DNA of 10,739 nt from NCBI GenBank assembly GCA_035943195.1, contig DASZCK010000051.1:1-10739 (forward strand), given 5' to 3'. The DNA is from DAIDKA01 sp035943195 (GTDB lineage Bacteria > Pseudomonadota > Gammaproteobacteria > Steroidobacterales > Steroidobacteraceae). This document shows positions 7,062-10,739 of the stretch, one piece after another. Made by a program: the position numbers and the translations under genes. How positions within the stretch are numbered: the first letter of the stretch is position 1; every line of letters begins with the position of its first letter. Below the pieces are notes generated by a model. The model was given only the letters and a program-made list of their open reading frames with translations, ran no database searches and was not told the DNA's origin.

Positions 7062-7697
7062 TCAGCGCCAGCTGGCGGCGCTGCCGGCGCGCGTCAGCGC
7101 CGCGGTCTGGATTGCAATGCGGCTGCGCTCCTGCACCCACTCCTGCAGATCCGTCACGACGCTCGCGTCGACAGCCGCGCCGCCATGCCCGCTCTTCAGC
7201 CAGGACTTCATGGATTCCAGCAGCGTGGCGGCGATCTTGCGATTGCTGGAAAAGAGGTCGAGGTAGGTCTGCTTGGCCTCCTGGATGCGGTTCAGGCGCA
7301 GATACGCCTCGCCGCGATACTCCAGCGCCTCGGGGTATCCGGGCTTCAGCTCCAGGGCCCGGGCGTAGGAGGCCAGGGCATCATCGTAGGATCCCAGCTT
7401 GCGCTGGGTGTAGCCCAGGGCATTCCAGGCTGCGGCGAGCTGCGGCGAGCGCGCGACCAGGGACTGCAGCTTGGTGCGCGCGCTGGCGTAGGCATCGCGG
7501 GCACCGGCTTGTCCGGCCATGTCATCGGCCTTTTTCATCAGTGCCAGCGCGTCGTGGTAGACCGCGCTGTCCTGGGGCGAGGCGGCCGCCTTGGGCGCGG
7601 AGCCGTCACCATCGAGGGAGGCGCTGGGAATGGACCAGGCCAGCGGCGCGCCCAGCAGCAGCGCGGAGGCGAGGATCAGTGGAGTTCTAGGGCGCAT
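7062..7697 (-). CDS. Exported tetratricopeptide repeat (TPR) protein
   Basis: This 211 aa protein has no specific function that I recognise. It has a Sec signal peptide (about residues 1-23, hydrophobic core PLILASALLLGAPLA) without a lipobox cysteine, so it should be soluble in the periplasm. A low-complexity linker (about 24-42) follows. Helical repeats run from about 45 to 155: a degenerate repeat at 54-87, a clear TPR at 88-121 (AAWNALGYTQRKLGSYDDAL, then LKP) and another at 122-155 (PEALEYRGEAYLRLNRIQEA). The C-terminal 50 residues are not repeat-like and contain W166, W187 and W210. TPR proteins usually hold partner proteins or peptides. Its gene is 24 nt after the hydrolase gene and 5 nt before the diheme peroxidase gene, so the most natural candidate partner is that enzyme. 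A GGAGA Shine-Dalgarno supports the start. Confidence 0.85.
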   Translation of the reverse strand: MRPRTPLILASALLLGAPLAWSIPSASLDGDGSAPKAAASPQDSAVYHDALALMKKADDMAGQAGARDAYASARTKLQSLVARSPQLAAAWNALGYTQRKLGSYDDALASYARALELKPGYPEALEYRGEAYLRLNRIQEAKQTYLDLFSSNRKIAATLLESMKSWLKSGHGGAAVDASVVTDLQEWVQERSRIAIQTAALTRAGSAASWR

Positions 7698-7706
7698 GGT
7701 TTGTGG

Positions 7707-7711
7707 TCTCC
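7707..7711 (-). promoter_or_regulatory. Ribosome binding site of the TPR gene
   Basis: The minus strand reads GGAGA here, 9 nt before the ATG at 7697, in the 24 nt gap after the hydrolase stop codon. It is one of the two clearest Shine-Dalgarno sequences in the window and fixes the TPR protein start, in contrast to the weak site of the following diheme peroxidase gene. Confidence 0.6.
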
Positions 7712-7721
7712 GATTTCATGC

Positions 7722-8513
7722 CTACCAGCTGTTACGCAGCTCACGCAGTTTCAGGAACACGGTCTTCGGATCCGGGTGCTCGCCAAGATCCGGGAAGCGT
7801 TCGCTGAGGCCTTGGATGATGCGTGGATTGTGCAGCCTGAAAAAAGTATTGACGCGCTTCTCCTGACCCAGCGTGGTCACAGGGATGGCGTCCGGCTCCG
7901 AGCCCTGCGCCGTGACCAAAAGCTGCGCAGCGTCCTGATTGTCGGGCTCCCGGTCCAGGGTGAACTGCAGGTTGCGCGCCAGGTATTCGTGGCCGGGATA
8001 CAGGCGCGTCGCATCCGGCAGCCGCGCCAGTTGCGTGACGAAGGTGTCGTACAGCAGTTCGGGCCGCCCGGTGCTGTGGCAGTTGCCGGCGCCGGCATTG
8101 AACAGGGTGTCGCCGGCGAACAGCGCCGGCTCCTGCCCATGGGCGTAGAGACAGATGTGCGCCAGGGTGTGGCCCGGGGTATCCAGGCACTCCAGTTCCA
8201 CCGTGCGCCCGACGCGGATCACATCACCCCGCTTCAGCCCCTGATCGACGCCGCCGATGGTGGCCGCGGCCCGCTCATGCGCCAGCAGTCTGGCATGGGT
8301 GGCGGCGACCAGCCCGGCGTTGCCGCCGGTGTGGTCGGGGTGCTCATGGGTGTTCAGGATCTGGGTGATGCTCCAGCCCTCGGCGCGGGCCGCGGCCAGG
8401 CACAGGCCCCACTCCAGCGGATCGATCGCCAGCGCCTCGCCGCTTTCCGGGCAGGCCACGAGGAAATGGAAATTCCTGGAATCATTCCCCGACCAGATGC
8501 GTTTGATGATCAT
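7722..8513 (-). CDS. gloB: Glyoxalase II-like metallo-beta-lactamase-fold hydrolase
   Basis: Probable hydroxyacylglutathione hydrolase, the second glyoxalase enzyme, which splits S-D-lactoylglutathione into D-lactate and glutathione in the cytoplasm. The 263 aa length is typical. The dinuclear metal site is complete: THEHPDH (H56, H58, D60, H61), TPGHT (H115), GDT (D135) and PGHEY (H175). A C-terminal HAGH domain with EKRVNTFFR (218-226) and FLKLRELRNSW (253-263) matches the glutathione-binding half of glyoxalase II, which sets it apart from generic MBL-fold enzymes and persulfide dioxygenases. Two places differ from E. coli GloB: DSRNFHFLV near residue 11, where DNY-type sequence is usual, and FNAGAGNCHSTGRPELLYDTF (138-158), where the classical enzyme has a shorter CGRFFEG-type loop. 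Substrate may therefore differ. It lies 13 nt after ctaB, with no strong Shine-Dalgarno, and 24 nt before the TPR gene. The gene symbol is given by family. Confidence 0.85.
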   Translation of the reverse strand: MIIKRIWSGNDSRNFHFLVACPESGEALAIDPLEWGLCLAAARAEGWSITQILNTHEHPDHTGGNAGLVAATHARLLAHERAAATIGGVDQGLKRGDVIRVGRTVELECLDTPGHTLAHICLYAHGQEPALFAGDTLFNAGAGNCHSTGRPELLYDTFVTQLARLPDATRLYPGHEYLARNLQFTLDREPDNQDAAQLLVTAQGSEPDAIPVTTLGQEKRVNTFFRLHNPRIIQGLSERFPDLGEHPDPKTVFLKLRELRNSW

Positions 8514-8526
8514 GAGGAGGCCACTT

Positions 8527-9435
8527 CTACAGCAGCTGCTGGGTCGTGGGCAGGTAATGATCCACGAGCAGTGCTGCGAACATCCACATCAGGTAGTTGA
8601 CCGAGAAGTGGAACACCCGCATCGGCAGCTCCTGGCGCGCGGAGATCTTCAGCACCAGCGCGTGATACAGGAACAAGGCGTCGAGCACCAGCGCCGCGCC
8701 CAGGTAGATCAGGCCGCTCATCCGGGTCATGAACGGCAGCAGGGTCACCAGCGCCAGCAGCACCGTGTACAACAGCACCTGCAGGCGCGTGTAGGCCACG
8801 CCATGCGTGACCGGGAGCATGGGAATCCCAGCCTTCGCATATTCATCGCGCCGTGCGATGGCGAGCGCCCAGAAGTGCGGCGGTGTCCAGGCGAAAATAA
8901 TCAGGAACAGCAGCAGTGCATCCGCATCGACGTGACCGGTCACGGCCGTCCAGCCCAGCACCGGCGGCGCGGCACCGGCGGCGCCGCCGATGACGATGTT
9001 CTGCGACGTCGCGCGCTTCAACCACGCGGTGTAGATGATGGCGTAGCCGATCAGCGAGGCAAAGGTGAGCACGGCCGTGAGCGGGTTGACCAGCAGGCCC
9101 AGCACCGCCATGGAGACAAAGCCGAGCGCCGCGGCAAAGGTCAGTGCCTGCCGCTCGGTCAGTCCGCCGGTGGGCAAGGGCCGTCCGCGGGTGCGCGACA
9201 TCTGCGCATCGATGCGCCGGTCGAGGACATGATTGATGGCGGCCGCGCTGGCCGCGGCCAGCGCGATCCCGAGATTGCCCCATACCAGGGCGTACAGTGG
9301 CGGCATTCCGGGCGTCGACAGCAGGGTGCCGACGATGGCCGTGAACACGATCAGCGCCACCACCCGTGGCTTGGTCAGCGCCAGGTACAGCCGCCAGTGC
9401 GCCTGGGGCAGCACGTATCCGGATTGGATGGCCAT
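8527..9435 (-). CDS. ctaB: Heme O synthase (protoheme IX farnesyltransferase)
   Basis: This inner-membrane UbiA-superfamily prenyltransferase joins farnesyl diphosphate to the 2-vinyl group of heme B to make heme O, the substrate of CtaA. The 302 aa length is normal. The Mg-diphosphate motif NHVLDRRIDAQMSRTRGRP (68-86) contains N68, D72, D76 and R85. The second conserved block YTAWLKRATSQNIVIGG (135-151) and WTPPHFWALA (183-192) are specific to the CyoE/CtaB/COX10 family. About eight to nine hydrophobic segments are visible. The name ctaB is used because it follows ctaA; cyoE is the synonym used in bo3 oxidase operons. A GGAG Shine-Dalgarno at 9448-9445 lies 9 nt before the ATG, immediately after the ctaA stop, so the two genes are surely co-transcribed. 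Confidence 0.97.
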   Translation of the reverse strand: MAIQSGYVLPQAHWRLYLALTKPRVVALIVFTAIVGTLLSTPGMPPLYALVWGNLGIALAAASAAAINHVLDRRIDAQMSRTRGRPLPTGGLTERQALTFAAALGFVSMAVLGLLVNPLTAVLTFASLIGYAIIYTAWLKRATSQNIVIGGAAGAAPPVLGWTAVTGHVDADALLLFLIIFAWTPPHFWALAIARRDEYAKAGIPMLPVTHGVAYTRLQVLLYTVLLALVTLLPFMTRMSGLIYLGAALVLDALFLYHALVLKISARQELPMRVFHFSVNYLMWMFAALLVDHYLPTTQQLL

Positions 9436-9444
9436 GGCTTATGG

Positions 9445-9448
9445 CTCC
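9445..9448 (-). promoter_or_regulatory. Ribosome binding site of ctaB
   Basis: The minus strand reads GGAG 9 nt before the ctaB ATG at 9435. It begins one base after the ctaA stop codon TGA (9452-9450). It confirms the ctaB start and fits re-initiation by ribosomes finishing ctaA. Confidence 0.55.
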
Positions 9449-9449
9449 A

Positions 9450-10481
9450 TCAGCCGCGCGCCGCGGCGGCGCGCAGCCGATGGTTGAGCGCGAGTGTCGC
9501 CAGCAGCAGCAGTGCGGCCCCGCCGTTGTGGGCCGTCGCGAGCCACAGCGGGAAGCCCTTCACGACCATGCTGATGCCGATCGTCAGCTGCAGCACCAGT
9601 GCCACCAGCACCGCGACGGCCGTGAAGTGCGCGCGCGCCAGCGCCCGCTCGCGCAAGGTCCAGACGGCCGCCAGCACCAGGGCGATGGCGGCCACCACCG
9701 CCCCCAGCCGATGCGTGAAGTGGATGGCGATGCGCGCGGCAGTGCCGAGCACCCCGCCCTCGTAGTTCATGGTCGGCGCATGCCACAGCACGAAGGCGTC
9801 GGCGAAGTCCATGCGCGGCCACCAGGAGGCCTGGCAGGTCGGAAAATCAGGGCAGGCGATGGCCGCATAGTTGGTGCTGGTCCAGCCCCCGAGAGCGATC
9901 TGCAGGCCGAGCACGATCAAGGCGACGGTGGCGAGACGGCGGCTGAGCCGATGCGAGCTCGCCCAGCCCACTCCCGGACTGCGCCCCAGTTCCGGCAGCG
10001 CCGTACGCGGCACGCCGGCGTCGAGATTGAGCCACAGCCACCACAGAAGGCCCAGGGTGGTCATGCCGAACAGCAGATGCAGGGTCACGATCTGCGGGGC
10101 GACCTGCCAGGTCACCGTCAGCATGCCCAGCAGCGCCTGGATGAAGATGATCACGACCACCGCCAGCACGAACGGCAGTCCGGCTCCGCCGGTGTTGCGG
10201 GCGCCGCGACGGATGAAGGCCAGCACCGCGAGGATGAGCGTCAGCACGACCAGGGAGCCGGCGAAGTAGCGATGGATCATCTCCCGCCAGGCCTTGCCCA
10301 CATCGGCTGCGGCGCTGGTGGGCGCCATATGGCCATAACAGCCCGGCCAGTCCGGGCAGCCCAGCCCCGCGGTCGTCAGGCGCACATAGGCGCCGAGCAC
10401 CACGACGCCAAGTGCCAGCAGCACAGCGACCAGGGCAATGCGGCGCATCAGGGTCAGGAGCATGGGGGAATCGGGGCGCAT
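9450..10481 (-). CDS. ctaA: Heme A synthase (COX15/CtaA family)
   Basis: This inner-membrane enzyme oxidises the C8 methyl of heme O to a formyl group, giving heme A for aa3-type cytochrome c oxidase. The 343 aa product has eight likely membrane helices and the internal two-fold repeat of the family. Heme-ligand and conserved histidines are in EMIHR (H70, with E67), TLHLLFG (H135), IHFTHRLGA (H254, H257) and TAHNGGA (H318). Two cysteine pairs occur in the periplasmic loops, one per half: GCPDWPGC (C42, C48) and ACPDFPTC (C210, C216). The ATG at 10481 is chosen because it falls 4 nt after the upstream stop. A TTG at 10493 would overlap the upstream gene, and an ATG at 10463 would remove only six more residues, so the start is uncertain by a few codons. 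The gene presence implies a heme A oxidase encoded nearby, probably upstream of the window. Confidence 0.96.
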   Translation of the reverse strand: MRPDSPMLLTLMRRIALVAVLLALGVVVLGAYVRLTTAGLGCPDWPGCYGHMAPTSAAADVGKAWREMIHRYFAGSLVVLTLILAVLAFIRRGARNTGGAGLPFVLAVVVIIFIQALLGMLTVTWQVAPQIVTLHLLFGMTTLGLLWWLWLNLDAGVPRTALPELGRSPGVGWASSHRLSRRLATVALIVLGLQIALGGWTSTNYAAIACPDFPTCQASWWPRMDFADAFVLWHAPTMNYEGGVLGTAARIAIHFTHRLGAVVAAIALVLAAVWTLRERALARAHFTAVAVLVALVLQLTIGISMVVKGFPLWLATAHNGGAALLLLATLALNHRLRAAAARG

Positions 10482-10485
10482 GACG

Positions 10486-10739
10486 TCAGCCAATCTGAGA
10501 CAGCCGCAGCAGTCGCTTCAGATCCTCGAGCAGGCCCTCGGGGGGCAGCCTGACATCGTAGCGCATCATGAGGTTTCCCAAAGGATCCACGATGTACAGC
10601 CCCAGGGCGCGCCCCTGCGGCGCGAACAGCGCCAGCAGCGGCTGTGCCGCGGGCGCGGAGGCATCCAAAACACGCAGGCCCGGGTGTTCGGTCGCGAGAT
10701 AGGTCCGGTCACAGCAGTTTCCCGTCACCAGGAACACCC
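10486..10739 (-). CDS. Thioredoxin-like conserved protein of the cytochrome oxidase locus (5' end missing)
   Basis: Only the last 84 codons or so are in the window; the reading frame runs open through the edge, so the GTG at 10737 should be taken as an internal valine. The segment ALGLYIVDPLGNLMMRYD followed by GLLEDLKRLLRLSQIG at the C-terminus matches, from memory, the small single-membrane-span protein usually encoded just before ctaA in gammaproteobacterial cta loci (as in Pseudomonas), often annotated hypothetical or SCO/thioredoxin-like. The beta-strand-turn-strand YIVDPLGNLMMRY resembles the end of a thioredoxin or SCO fold. An adjacent cysteine pair (NCC) lies near the window edge. 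A role in oxidase assembly is inferred from position only. The stop is 4 nt before the ctaA start. Confidence 0.7.
   Translation of the reverse strand, partial: VFLVTGNCCDRTYLATEHPGLRVLDASAPAAQPLLALFAPQGRALGLYIVDPLGNLMMRYDVRLPPEGLLEDLKRLLRLSQIG

Noticed and set aside
7057..7140. Longer start (GTG at 7140) for the diheme peroxidase
   Set aside because: It would overlap the TPR gene by 79 nt and place 28 charged residues ahead of a clear signal peptide; the ATG at 7056 fits both context and export.
6915..8600. Plus-strand open frame of 561 codons across the TPR, hydrolase and peroxidase region
   Set aside because: It is antisense to three well-supported genes, its product is rich in Arg, Gln, Ala and Gly with no recognisable domain, and such frames are expected opposite high-GC genes.
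8257..9765. Plus-strand open frame of 502 codons opposite ctaB
   Set aside because: Gln/Arg/His-rich product without motifs, opposite clear heme O synthase and heme A synthase genes.
10482..10493. TTG start at 10493 for heme A synthase
   Set aside because: It overlaps the upstream stop by 8 nt, and the ATG at 10481 gives a normal N-terminus without overlap.

Overview
The window is a tightly packed block of ten protein genes, all on the minus strand, from a high-GC bacterium. Gene content and sequence style point to an aerobic gammaproteobacterium: heme A biosynthesis for an aa3-type cytochrome oxidase, UvrD close to E. coli length with its C-terminal domain, and a TrkA/TrkH pair of the gammaproteobacterial type. 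I cannot place it below class. Transcription runs from the high coordinate end to the low one.

In transcription order the layout is: (1) 10739-10486, the 3' end of a small thioredoxin-like protein of the kind found beside ctaA; (2) 10481-9450, heme A synthase CtaA; (3) 9435-8527, heme O synthase CtaB/CyoE; (4) 8513-7722, a glyoxalase II-like metallo-beta-lactamase-fold hydrolase; (5) 7697-7062, an exported TPR protein; (6) 7056-6046, an exported diheme c-type peroxidase of the MauG/CcpA superfamily; (7) 6035-4974, an AI-2E/PerM family membrane protein; (8) 4941-2752, DNA helicase II UvrD; (9) 2739-1369, TrkA; (10) 1360-1, TrkH, truncated by the window edge.

Three functional modules can be recognised. 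The first is cytochrome oxidase maturation: CtaB makes heme O from heme B and CtaA oxidises it to heme A. The second is a two-gene periplasmic module, the TPR protein and the diheme enzyme, whose genes lie 5 nt apart and may be translationally coupled; its substrate is unknown. The third is potassium uptake, with TrkA as the cytoplasmic NAD-binding gate and TrkH as the channel subunit. UvrD and the AI-2E family protein lie between these modules and have no evident link to them.

Gaps between genes are 4 to 32 nt and sum to about 122 nt, so no non-coding stretch is long enough to need separate description. I saw no tRNA, rRNA, mobile element, CRISPR array, obvious repeat or terminator hairpin. 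The long plus-strand reading frames are antisense shadows of the real genes. Most of the window is ordinary core genome. The parts that merit a second look are the diheme enzyme/TPR pair, the hydrolase placed after ctaB, the near-leaderless uvrD start and some details of TrkH.
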